From: Ampelocalamus luodianensis
Taxonomy: Eukaryota; Streptophyta; Magnoliopsida; Poales; Poaceae
Assembly (NCBI GenBank): GCA_036346255.1
Contig: CM070639.1
Span: 6,706,001-6,770,000, forward strand
Length of the DNA stretch: 64,000 nt
Reading direction: 5' to 3'
The translations under genes were made by a program, and so were the position numbers. Of this stretch, positions 12,232 through 22,814 are shown piece after piece; positions within the stretch are counted from its first letter, which is position 1; every line of letters begins with the position of its first letter. The notes below the pieces were generated by a model, which made no database searches, had not been told where the DNA came from, and worked only from the letters and a program-made list of their open reading frames with translations.

Positions 12232-12948
12232 CTAGTCCTGGTGAACTGGTGCAACAGGAACGGGTGGCTCGGGTGCAGGCACGACCGGCTTCGTCGGCTC
12301 CTCAAGCTCTTCTGGATCCTCGGGTTGCTCTAGAACAAACAAAGCTTCTTCTAGCTCTGCAATCCTCTCCTCTGCCAGCTGTAGCGTCTCGTAGGTACAT
12401 TGCAACTCCATAGCAATAGCCTCCAAAGGTTCCTCCTAGGAGGCGACAAACTGAGCAAGATGCACCATGGTAGCGTTGGGTTCTTCATTGGTGGACGGGT
12501 AGCGGGCTGAAAGATCCACGGCGGCGGCACGGGATGGAAATAGAAGACTGTACCCTGCAGCTCGTGGGCGTAGATGTTGCACACTCTCAGAATGGCAAGA
12601 TGTGAGGACTCTTGGATCCCTTCGGCAAAGATGATCCTCTAACAGAGATGTTCAGGGGACGACTGGCTCTGGTATCCCTCCGAGCGTAAATGGTCAACTG
12701 GCAAAGCACTCTAGGCTCTGACCATTCACCAACCAGTTGGTGCCTTGGTAAAGTAGTCTGTTAAATCCTCCAAGTACTTGCAGAATCTTCCATAATTCTG
12801 CAACAAGACCTTCTTTACGCTCTCCATAAGTTTGAAGTCGAGCCATCTGTTGAAGACAGGCAAGAGGTAAGAACCAACTTAAAAACAGCGGGGGAAGAAA
12901 AATTTCAGCAATAGTTGAGTGAAGAGAGATATAAGAGAAGTTAAGCAA
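12232..12948 (-). pseudogene. Degraded leader ORF of the outer retrotransposon
   Basis: Several minus-strand frames join to one broken protein between the primer-binding site and gag. The N-terminal part includes MARLQTYGERKEGL and YQGTNWLVNGQ. The C-terminal part (12232-12426) is an acidic heptad-like segment, LQLAEERIAELEEALFVLE, followed by a Pro/Val-rich tail. It resembles uncharacterised coiled-coil ORFs found in some grass LTR elements, but I cannot name a domain. At least two frame breaks and stop codons are present. No function is assigned. Confidence 0.5.
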
Positions 12949-13041
12949 TTCATTAATTTTGCAAGTTAATTTTGCTTTAGAAAATAGTTTTTACACTCTA
13001 AGAACAACCGATCTAACTAAGGTCAAAACCTACAATCAGTA

Positions 13042-13055
13042 TGGCTCTGATACCA
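13042..13055 (-). other. Primer-binding site (initiator tRNA-Met type)
   Basis: The minus strand reads TGGTATCAGAGCCA, complementary to the 3' end of plant initiator tRNA-Met, four bases inside the LTR boundary at 13060. It fixes both the orientation of the element and the identity of 13060-18387 as the 5' LTR. Confidence 0.9.
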
Positions 13056-13059
13056 CCTC

Positions 13060-16000
13060 TGTTAGGACACAAAAATACAATTCTCGACCATCCGTGTATA
13101 ATGCACTAGTCCAGGATCACGTTAGTGCACACAGTATCAACATAGATGAATATCATTCCACACAAGACGATTATAAGAAATAACGACTAAATTTGAATAA
13201 CAAATAGCGGTTTTGACCTTATGGTCGAGTTTACAACTATTAAGCCACGCAGGGCTGACAGAAAATAATAAGCAGCAGAGGAATGAAAGTAACTCCAGCG
13301 GGTACCCATCGGCTCACCACAAACAACCGACTGGGATCATGACCTAACGATCAGTAACCTCAAAAAACTCCTCCTCGAAGGTAGACGATGATTCCTCCAC
13401 TTCAGCTGAATGATTGCAACAAGAATGAGTACTCCAAGTACTCAACAAGTTGTACCACAAAATACAATTATAGATGATGGCTTATTACAAAGAAAGGCTT
13501 CTATGGCTATTTTGCAATAAAGCAGCATTTGCAATCGAATACAAATAATAGATCGAAAAGCATAATTCAAAATAAATAAACAGTAATAATATTAAAAAAT
13601 CACAAAGGACACAAAGCTTAATATATTTATTTCACACAGCCATATGAGTTAAATTACACAGCTGTCTCTTTCCAATTATTTTATGAAAATCTACCAATCG
13701 TGTGAAATCCTCGAGCATGTCCATGACTGCGAATGCGGCTATTTGAATAGATTGTTTAACACTCTGCAGAGGTAGTATACTTTACCCACGCGATATGACC
13801 AGTATAGCTAGCACCTACCATAACAAAACCTTTCGAAAACTTAACCCTGACGATTGACCCTCCCAATGTGTTTTACTGTTGTACCAACCCAGACATAGTG
13901 TTTTAGTTTGACGCACACCGTTAGACCTAGAAGCGGTGAACCGTCCATCGTGTGACTTTTAGTTTAGTACACACCTCCACCCTGGCACACAATCTATCCT
14001 ACATGCGAAAGGGCGACTAGAGGGGGGGTTGAATAGGAGCACTATCTATTTTTCACTTTGAACAGATTCAAAAATGATATTGACTCCAACAACTATGAGA
14101 ACTATGAAGATCAATATATATATATATATATATATAAGCGTAGCAGAAGTCTTGTACTGAATCCCCTTTAAACCAAAAAAAAAAAGATAAAAAAACAACC
14201 CGATGAACAGTACTGGTGAACAGTACCGGTTGTACCGAGTGAACAGTGTCGGTCATACCGCACTTCGGAACAACCGGATGAACAGTGTTGGTTGTACCGC
14301 GTAAACAGTAAATCAGGTGAATGAATAGTAAAAAGCATGAAAACGAGAACAAAAATTGACGTAACTTTTGATCCGTAAGGCCAAACTTCACGAAACTTGA
14401 AACACACTTTCCTAAGGAAGTTAGGAACCTATTCCATGTGACGGTCGTGAAGATCCTTGCCAAAGTTCTGATCTTTTTTCGTTCGAATGAAGGTTGCTCC
14501 AAAAACCGAGTTAAAACCAAAATATAATCTAGAGACTTGCTCGTGGGTGATTGATGATCAAGATGATTCTAGATGAGTTCCCACATGTCACAGCAAGCTA
14601 GATCAAGAGAAGAAATCAAGCAAAAACTCGCGGATCAAAGAAAGACTCAAATTCATCAAATAGAGATGATGAACACAAAGACGAAATAGAGACTCATCTC
14701 AAGAAGTGATACTTAGATTGATTTGAGATGGATGATTGTTGTTTACAGCCACTCCAACATAGAGCACAAGCTCTATCCAAGAGCATACACTCAATCCAAC
14801 TCTAGAAACCCTAGCTCTCCACATTTCTCCCCAAAACTCTAAAACACAAAATAGGGTTATCAAATGGCAAAAGGGTCTAAGTGCAACCAGCACTTAGCCC
14901 TATTTATAGTGGAGGCTAGCATCTAGAGAATATTCCATTAGGGCACCTATTAAACCCTAACACACAAATGAGTTAACACACGCACGCATCTTAAAGCGTT
15001 GTTTCCATCTTCGCTTGACCTAAACCGCTTCTCCATGCGCCGACCCACGCTGCGGTTTAGCCAAGTGCACCAAGGCGGTATTTGGTGAAATTACCAAAAT
15101 ACCCCTTCTCGATCTTTCTCCAAAAGACCAAGTCCAATCCTTGTGAAGCAATCCCATGCTTCGCCACGTGTAGGTTGATCAACAACTCTATCATGTCGGC
15201 AAGTCTCTCCCGTCCGGATCCCACCGGCACCACTGAGGCACTTGCACCGACTCCCGCGCCGCTTGATCCAACCAGTTGCACCGAACCGCCCGTTCGGTCA
15301 TCCATGTCCATTCTGCGCCCCGCTTGAGTCCTCTGACCTCAGCCATCATCCTTGATCGTTCTGGACCTCAGCTCTCCAAACTTAGTCCCGATCCTCCAGA
15401 CCGTTGACCGTCATAGATCTGCAAGCCACTTGCACAGCAATAGACCAAGAAACCATCTTCGGGAACACGTTCTTCACAACTTGACCCACGTTAGCAAAAA
15501 TATGCATCTTGCAACACATATGCAATGATCAACATGAACTTGACCTAACCCAAAACAAATCTCCAAGAGATTTGACAATCAGCTCAATTCATTCCACAAG
15601 CGGTACTACCGCCACATATCCACCGGTATTACCGCAACGCGGTCATACCGCCCAAAACACTACGGTCGTACCGCCACTCGGAGAAAACCCAAAATCTCCA
15701 AAAACAACTCCTTTGGAAAATCCATACCGCTCACAAGTGGTCACACCGATATGCGGTACTACCACCAACCAAGGCACAGTCGTACCACTCCAAGAGAAAA
15801 TCCACACTCCAAAACAAGCCTTCTGGAAATTTTCAACCGCCACACAAAGTCCGGTATCACCGCATCGTGGTACTACCGCCACTAGCCCTGCGGTACTACC
15901 GCTCCACTTAAACACGCTAAAGCCTTAGAACCGAACGCCCTGCCACGTGGACGACACAGATCAACGTGAACGTTCGGACCACTCGACTTGCGGTAGAACC

Positions 16001-18387
16001 GCAACCTCACCTGTGGTCATACCGCTCTGCGGTAGAACCGCTTAATACATGTCGGTACTACCGTTTCACCAGACACTTGCTGAAAACTCCAGATTTCAAC
16101 AAACTCTCAAAGCAATTGCCAATTGTTACATCACCTAAGATCATGAGCATGTCCACATGACATCCAAAATATCCTCATGACATCCATAGTGAGTAATCAA
16201 TGCCAAGATTACATAACTTACTAAGTTAGGCACGTCCCATCAGGCATGTGGTTGTGCAGTTGTGGCTCAGTTCAATGCGCATAAAGTTAAGTCCTTAATT
16301 GACCAAGGCGAGACTGTCAATTACTACAACTATCATCTTTATATTGTTTTTCCCAATCACACAGTTCCACCAATTCACACAGTTCCATCCACTCGCCTCA
16401 GTCTAAATCTTTTCCTATCCTATTGGTTAAGTGCAACATATGCCATCATGAGTAATAGCACATACAACACACAGTTTTACACACAGTTCCATAATCACTT
16501 AGTCAAATTTATATTTGTAACTCAAACGAGATGAATGACTCGTGGCATGGCTAAGCAAACTATTCGAATCTAACCAACTCACGTTGGTGCTATGATATTA
16601 CCAACTAATAATTAACCAAACTAGAGTGACAAAATATCATGATAGTACAATAGGCAAGATGGATATAATCAAACAGGAATGAATAGCTACTCCCAAAGAA
16701 TTTAAGTAAATACTTAAAGTAGAATACAATAATTTGAATCAAAATAATTTTATAAAACTGGATTCAATATGGTCAAAGGTACAACTTGCCTTGGAACAAG
16801 TTTTGGTACTAGTCTTGGGTTTGATCAACTCCTTCCTCAAAACCTCCCGAAGTATCAACGTCTACTCACAAATAAAAACAAATAAACAAAATAAATACAA
16901 AACATAGAGATAACAAACTCTAAAAATTAATTAAAAATTTCAGAAAAATAGAGTTTGAATTTAGAAATTTGAATGAGCTCAAACGGAGTTCAAATGAGGA
17001 AGAACGAGCTTTTGGAAGATCTAATCCCTCAAGAAATAACTAAATCTGAATTTCTGGAATTACCAAATTATTTTACTAAAGAAAATCCCTTATGACGTCA
17101 GCATGACATCAACAACTAATTTCGGAAATAAAAAAAAATCAAAAATTGAATCAGAGGCTGCCATGTGGGCTCGAGGTCTATGTTCCCGGTCCACGAATTT
17201 GGTTCATGGGTTTATGGTTCACGGGCTTATGGAATAGTAGACTGACTTGTGGGACCCACTTGTCATAGACATGGTTCACGGTGGATTGGATCTGCTGAAG
17301 TTTGGATATGAGTTTAGGGTTTGGGTGTGCCACACTAGCGCTGACTCGGCTGACACGTAGGCTCTAGGCTGATGTGGCTGGTGAGGTGGCAGGTGAGGTG
17401 GACAGCCACGTCAGCTAAACGACGGTGAGGCTCAGGAACCAAAGGTTCCACGCGAACGGCGGCTCCTCGATGGCAGTGAAGGTGCGTATTAGGTAGAGGA
17501 TGCGATGAGGATCACGAAGATGTGCTCACTGGTGCAAGGGGACGACTGGGTTGGCCAGTGGCGAGATCTCGGGCTCGATGAGATCGGAGTTCCGGCGACG
17601 CTCCAGCGGAATCAAGGGTGACAAGGGTGTAGAGCTCGCCCTTAGGAACTCAACAGAGGTGGATGCGAGGTTTAAGGTGCACCAACGGCGGCGGAGAAGC
17701 TTGTCGGAGTTGGCTGTGGCGCTCTGCTTCTCTGAGCTTTTCCGACGGCTAGGGTTTGGCTCCAGGGCTGAGGCGGCTAGGGATGGGATGCGGGAAGCAA
17801 GGGCTTCCTCCCTCTTTATACGTTGGCGGCCTGGAGAGTCCTGAGCGCGCACGCCAAGAACGGCCACGCGGCGGAGGGTTGGATTCGCAACTGAATCGAG
17901 AACAAAGAACAATAACTCGGTGGGGCCCGCTTGTTAGTGACGGTGGCTCAGGCGAGTCCGCATAGCACACGGCTCACATGCGGCTGACCAGTGGGATTGG
18001 GTGCACGCGCGCGGGGAGAGAGAGAGAGGATGGGCTGTGGGCTGGGAGTTGGGCTGGAAATGAAATAGGGTTTCGGCCCAAAAGACTTTATGAGATTTTT
18101 AATAGATTTTCTATTTTAGAAATACCAGTAAATCCAAATAGCAAAATAAAAATAGCAAATGAACTCAAAAAAATTCTAGAAAAATATGGAAAATATTTTC
18201 AAGCACATAGAACCCGAATAAAATAATTTTGGCATTAATTGATATTTAGATTAATCATGTTAAATTATTTTGCTATTGAAAGTCCATATTAAATTTTATT
18301 AAATTTCAAATAAAACTTGATGAATTTTTCAAAGGACTAACTACTCAAAAGGGTTTTCTAAAACTTCAAAAAAATCGGGATGTTACC
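13060..18387 (-). repeat. 5' LTR of the outer retrotransposon (with a nested insert)
   Basis: In plus orientation it starts TGTTAGGACAC at 13060 and ends GGGATGTTACC at 18387. A minus-strand TATA region (ACGTATAAAGAGGG) lies near 17820, consistent with a minus-oriented promoter. Leaving out the insert at about 14004-16213 gives an LTR of roughly 3.1 kb. Open frames at 17526-17970 are GC-rich LTR sequence and not genes. Confidence 0.8.
14004..16213. mobile_element. Probable solo LTR nested in the 5' LTR
   Basis: The segment starts near TGCGAAAGGGCGACTAGAGG and ends near CCAAGATTACA. It interrupts LTR sequence that resumes at GGCACGTCCCATCAGG. Its middle is full of short inverted words of the type GCGGTACTACCGC and GGTCATACCGC (14200-14300 and 15600-16060). 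In my experience this composition and the CTAGAGGGGGGGTTGAATAGG-like start mark LTRs of Copia elements of the Sirevirus/Maximus kind, but no coding sequence is left to prove it. I found no target duplication, so both ends are approximate. Confidence 0.5.
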
Positions 18388-18392
18388 GATGC
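18388..18392. repeat. Target site duplication GATGC, right
   Basis: This is the right copy of the 5-bp duplication, directly after the LTR end GGGATGTTACC. The expected terminal CA appears as CC, a single-base decay. Confidence 0.85.
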
Positions 18393-19337
18393 CATCAGGA
18401 ATTGATCATTCTAGAGTGGGCTACAAAGACCAGTGGCCTATTGATACTACCTACTGGGCTCCAAGCAGGGGAGACAGAGACCAATCACGTAGATTGCTGC
18501 TGCTGCTGGTGGTCTATCCTTCCTGAAGACAAGCAAACACCAACTTTCCCTGCCTGTCTGAGGGAAAGAGGTACCAATCCAATCATGCAGCCTTTTATAG
18601 TTTTATATACCATTTCTCGTTTTATGAAAATAAAAACCGCTTTGATTACCCATGTTAACAGGTTAAATATTAAAATAAATCAATTTATAACGAAATTAGA
18701 TTTTACTTTAACTTGGCTTGGCTCGTTAGTTCAATCCTAAAAATATTTTCAGACTATAAATAAAATTAAATTAACTGTATCAATTTTGGAAAACACTCGA
18801 TGATAAGACGAGGACTCTCAATATGCACCCACTCCTAACCAAAACGGGCGAGTTGGCATACTCCTGTTTCAAGGCGCGTTTTTGCATGCACTGCTCCTAC
18901 GTACGTACATGGAGTCATGGACTGCTCCTACATACTCCTGTTTCAGTAGCTCTCTTGTCAGTAACTAACCAACTGACTTGCTAATGGTTACTGGAGAAAA
19001 CGTTAGCCTGAAAGGCTTTCTTTCACCATGCTGTCCAGCCTGTCTGCCAACAAGGAAGCTACTGCTTGCTACTTTAGTAAGTACAAGCCACATTTTTTAA
19101 CCACGGTATCACAATCAAAAACCGACGCAGACACATCTCGAAGCTAATCTAAAGGCCAAATATTTTTTGACTGAGAGTAAAAAAAAGCAGGTAACTTACA
19201 ATTACAAATAGCGAAAAACGATTATGAAACCATGACGTGACAACTGTGATCATATCATGCATGTAAATTAAGCAGCAGTAAGCTAGCCTTGTGATATGCA
19301 GAGCATGTAGTAGATAGCTAGCTAGCTATTATGGCGC
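18393..19337. other. Intergenic, no gene recognised
   Basis: This is the right flank of the large retrotransposon. It is unique-looking, moderately AT-rich sequence. No conserved protein is visible on either strand. Confidence 0.4.
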
Positions 19338-19493
19338 TCACATGCAGATGCAGGCAGCGATCCTGACGCACGGCATGCAGCAGCGGCACATGGAACAGGT
19401 CTTGACGCACATGAAACCGCACTGATTAACGCAACGCAATGCAACCACGGGTATGTTATAGAATTATATATATACTTATAAAATAAACTTACC
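19338..19493 (-). CDS. Candidate cysteine-rich small peptide, partial (two exons)
   Basis: On the minus strand an open exon (19421-19338) encodes CGFMCVKTCSMCRCCMPC followed by VRIAACICM and a TGA stop, with nine cysteines in 27 residues. It is preceded by an AATCAG acceptor. A GTAAGT donor at 19492 would join it across a 71-bp intron to an upstream exon ending ERAKQERIEL. The cysteine spacing suggests a small secreted peptide, but I do not recognise a family. No signal peptide or start codon was found upstream, so the gene is incomplete or spurious. Confidence 0.25.
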
Positions 19494-21117
19494 AGCTCGA
19501 TCCTCTCCTGCTTGGCTCTTTCAAGAAAAAAAAAACTTGTATTTTTATACTCTGTTACTGCAAACCTGCAATCTACATATCCCCAGATCTGGGTACAGGT
19601 GTTTTTGTTCACTGCTCAGCTCATGCAAGTTCGCAGTTGCAGGATTGCAATAGAATAGGTTGCTACTAATGTAACGCAAGCATGCAAGTATGTAACAACA
19701 GTTCAGTCAAGAGGAATAGTGTCGATCCTTGGGGGGATAAAAGCACTAGAGCAAGCTGAAAGTGATTTTTTTTTCATTCCACAGCATGCTGGATGTGCTC
19801 AGATTATCATAGACTATCAAGGAATCGGGTACATGCATCTATCTGATGAATTGATGTCTTGAAAGTTCAAGCATCAGGTTGCATGGAGATGTCCATTGCC
19901 AATGTAGCAAATACATCTGATGCATGATGCAAGAAACACAAGTTCAGATTCTTCAGAAACCAAAAGGATAAATTTCTGTCATGGAACCGGAATTTCCAAG
20001 TATCCTTTTTCACTGCACACTCAAATGTGATTCCCCCAAAAGTAGGAAACCAAAACAAAAAAGAGGGCGAGTATTACACAGTTGACTGAGTTTTTTTAAA
20101 AAAAAAATCAGTCACTTTTCAATGATTGAGATCGTTCCAAGATTCGTGCAAAACCCAACCTAACCCTCAGCGGTCACCCCTCAGCTCCTGCACCCTCCAC
20201 CCCCGCGCCCACATCCACCCCTGTGCCGCCTGGCCTTCCACTATTCCTTCTTCCCATCCGCAGCCGGCCCATCATCCGCAGCATAATCTCCCCTAGGACC
20301 CCACCCTGGCCACCCACATGCCCCTGTGCCGCCCTCAAGGTCTCCTGACACCTGGCTCCTCACCCGCCACAGCCGCGCCCTCCGTCCCCACCCGCCCACA
20401 GTATCTTTGCCAAGGTCATATATGGGCATGGCCCTGAATTTCTTCTGGCGGCTTCAAAGTAACAGATAGTGAGTGTGATTTGAGCTCAATTGAAGTGATT
20501 TGAGCTCAATTATGTGTTCTGGCCATCGTTTTTGACGAATAAACTAGTTGCGGATTTGGATGAGCAGTTTGTGTAGTTAGCTATAGTGTATTGTCACAAA
20601 GTTCAAATTTGATTAAAGCATAATTGAGTCCATGTCTTGGATCTTCAGGAACTGATCTAAAGGATGGGATTATGTTTACAAGTTGATGTAATTTCGAGTC
20701 ACAGTTACCTATTTAATCTATAGTATGGTTGCTCTAGCCCGTGTAGCCCATGTGTAGAGGTTGTGAACAATAAGTAGCTTTGGAATTGTACCAGTATCCT
20801 TACTTTACCGTTGTCTTAGAGAGGAATCAGAGAGTGGAATTTTTTTAGACCTTACCTGATTCAGAATACAGTTTGCCATGTGTCACAAGTTGCCTCCATG
20901 GTTGTAATACATTGCTATTGATTGAGTTAACTAAAAGTGAGTTCATTATTGTGTTAATATTTGCAAGTGCAACTTGCAAGAAGTTAATACTCTTAAGAAT
21001 TTGTGAGTTTTTAAACATCAAGGTATTTGATGATGTCATGATATGTGTGGTGTTATGAAAAGAAGAAGGGATTGGTGTTCTTTAAACAGAGATAAATTAT
21101 TTCGAAAGCTGTAACTT
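19494..21117. other. Intergenic, no gene recognised
   Basis: A C-rich low-complexity patch lies at about 20160-20400. The rest is AT-rich. I see no supported gene. Confidence 0.4.
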
Positions 21118-21120
21118 TAA

Positions 21121-21382
21121 GGGTATGTACAACAGTTTATGGTTGGTCTCTAAAAGCTCCAACTCCTCTAAAGACAACCTTAAAGACAACATTTTCAATA
21201 ATTTATCTATAAAATCATTCATTTTCAACACAATTTCTCTTATTACTCACTCATTATTTGCGATGGTTTGTGTGCCCAGCTTGTCTCTTATATAAGAGAT
21301 GATATATTCTCTTTCTTACAACTAGATTTTTTAGTGACATAGTAGGTAAGAGACAGCTGAGGTGGTCCTATTGAAGATGCCC
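21121..21382. mobile_element. Tourist-like MITE (PIF/Harbinger type), 262 bp
   Basis: The left end is GGGTATGTACAACAG. The reverse complement of the right end is GGGCATCTTCAATAG, giving an imperfect inverted terminus. The element is flanked by the trinucleotide TAA on both sides (21118-21120, 21383-21385), which fits PIF/Harbinger target duplications. It is non-coding and would have depended on a transposase in trans. Confidence 0.85.
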
Positions 21383-21385
21383 TAA

Positions 21386-22070
21386 GACTTCTTAGTGTTT
21401 GTAGTGATTAAAATGTAAAATGTATTGCTGTGTAACGAAATCCATTGTGCTGCTTACGAAGGTTTCTGCTTTTGTGACGATATAAAATTCCGTTGATGCT
21501 ATAAGTGCAGTAATTAACGAGCAATTACTGTCTGCTGGATTTTTTTTGTTTACAGTTTCTTGCTTGAAATCCTCGAAACCGAACACCATAGTGCTCTTTG
21601 GGCTTAGTGGCAGTGGCAAAACTATTCTTTTTACCAGGTAATTATCTGTTTTAATTGTTCTAGTTATATATATAGCCTTCTCTCTTTTGTCTCTTTCTCC
21701 TGATGAAATTTGACCATAGTAATGTTCAAGCGTGTTATGGTTTTTTATGTTATAAATTAGTATTAATTTTTGGATGTTAATCTATTAAAATTTAGCCTAA
21801 AAACGTGATCAATCTCAAGATCCGCCGGCTAGGGCCCTCACGAATTGTAACACACAACTCGTGTCACATCACGTAAAAAATAGAAGAAGAAGAGGCCAGA
21901 GAGAGAGAGAGACAGAGAGAGAGAGAGAGTGCGCTGTGCTGTCAGGCTCACCTCCTTCCACCCCCACCTCCTTCCAGGCTCCTCTCCTCTTCTTCACACG
22001 GTAATCACACCTTAAACCCCTCTCTCTCTCTATCTCCCTCTCTCTCTCATTGCTTGCCAGCCAGTCAACA
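21386..22070. other. Upstream region and 5' UTR of the 22071 gene
   Basis: It contains GA-repeat tracts at about 21899-21929 and CT-repeat tracts at 22020-22049, just before the ATG. Such pyrimidine-rich leaders are common in plant genes. I see no convincing TATA box. Confidence 0.5.
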
Positions 22071-22814
22071 ATGGCGGAGCCCAAGGCGGCCAAGAGCAAG
22101 TCCAAGTCCCAGAACCACAGCTACAGCAATGACGCGGCGTCCAAGAAGGCGAAAGCCAACGCAAAGGCCAGTGCCACGGCGACGTCCGCCGCGCCGGCGC
22201 TGGACGCGCACTTCAAGCCGTGCGCCGACGTGAAGGGCCTCCGCTTCGGCGCGCAGCTCGTCACGCGCGCGCTCACCGTGCGCCGTGCGGCCCCGCTCGA
22301 GCTCCCTCACCTCCTCCGCGTCCCCACCGGCGCCTCCGAGCAGCAGCAGCCGCTGTCGTTCGCGCCGACGACGACGGCGTACATCCCGACCAACTTCGCC
22401 ATCCTGGCGCACCACGCGTGGCACACCCTCACGCTCGGCCTCGGCACAAGGAACTCCAAGGCCGCCGTCTTCGTCTTCGAGTCCGCCGCCATGAAGGCCG
22501 CCGCCGACGCCGCCTGGCCGCACGTCGTCCCGCTCGGGGACGTCGGCCGGCGCCTCATCCGCGCCGCCCCCGGCGCGCCGGAGATGGCCCGCTTCAAGTT
22601 CCGCAAGGGCTGCGTCACATTCTACGTCTACGCCGTCCGGACCGCCGGCGCGCGCGGGTTCGCGCGCGCCGACGAGCTCAGGGCCGTCATCGAGGCCGTC
22701 GTCAGGCTCAAGGACTTCCTGGACCACACCGCCATGCTCGCGCTCCCGGGGCAGAGGAGCATTGATGTTGCCGCCGCCGCCGCCGCGGCGGCGCCGGTGG
22801 CCGTCGTGCATTGA
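22071..22814 (+). CDS. Conserved plant protein of unknown function
   Basis: This is a single intact 247-codon frame without introns. I chose the ATG at 22071, since the open frame begins at 22050 with a non-ATG codon. Residues 1-45 are Lys/Ser/Ala-rich and look disordered (AKSKSKSQNHSYS). The core, about residues 50-235, is folded-looking, with HFKPCADVKGLRFGAQLV, YIPTNFAILAHHAWHTLTL, FKFRKGCVTFYVYAVR and LKDFLDHTAMLALPGQ. A low-complexity Ala run precedes the C-terminus. I recall similar proteins across flowering plants, but I cannot attach a domain name or reaction. The high GC3 is typical of intronless grass genes. The frame is intact, so it is probably expressed. Confidence 0.9.
   Translation: MAEPKAAKSKSKSQNHSYSNDAASKKAKANAKASATATSAAPALDAHFKPCADVKGLRFGAQLVTRALTVRRAAPLELPHLLRVPTGASEQQQPLSFAPTTTAYIPTNFAILAHHAWHTLTLGLGTRNSKAAVFVFESAAMKAAADAAWPHVVPLGDVGRRLIRAAPGAPEMARFKFRKGCVTFYVYAVRTAGARGFARADELRAVIEAVVRLKDFLDHTAMLALPGQRSIDVAAAAAAAAPVAVVH

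Larger units (their letters stand above)
3179..18387 (-). mobile_element. Nested Ty3/gypsy-type LTR retrotransposon, 15.2 kb
   Basis: The outer element reads on the minus strand. Its ends are TGGTGGGATC at 3179 and GGGATGTTACC at 18387, flanked by the perfect 5-bp duplication GATGC at 3174-3178 and 18388-18392. Minus-strand order is: 5' LTR 18387-13060 (itself carrying an insertion), primer-binding site 13055-13042, a degraded leader ORF 12948-12232, a foreign LTR at 12031-6808, gag remnants 6627-5785, then a truncated 3' LTR (5715-5486 plus 3296-3179). There is no protease, RT or integrase, and gag is joined almost directly to the 3' LTR, which indicates an internal deletion. Gag resembles that of Tekay/Del-like chromoviruses, but the lineage is inferred without RT. 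Confidence 0.85.
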
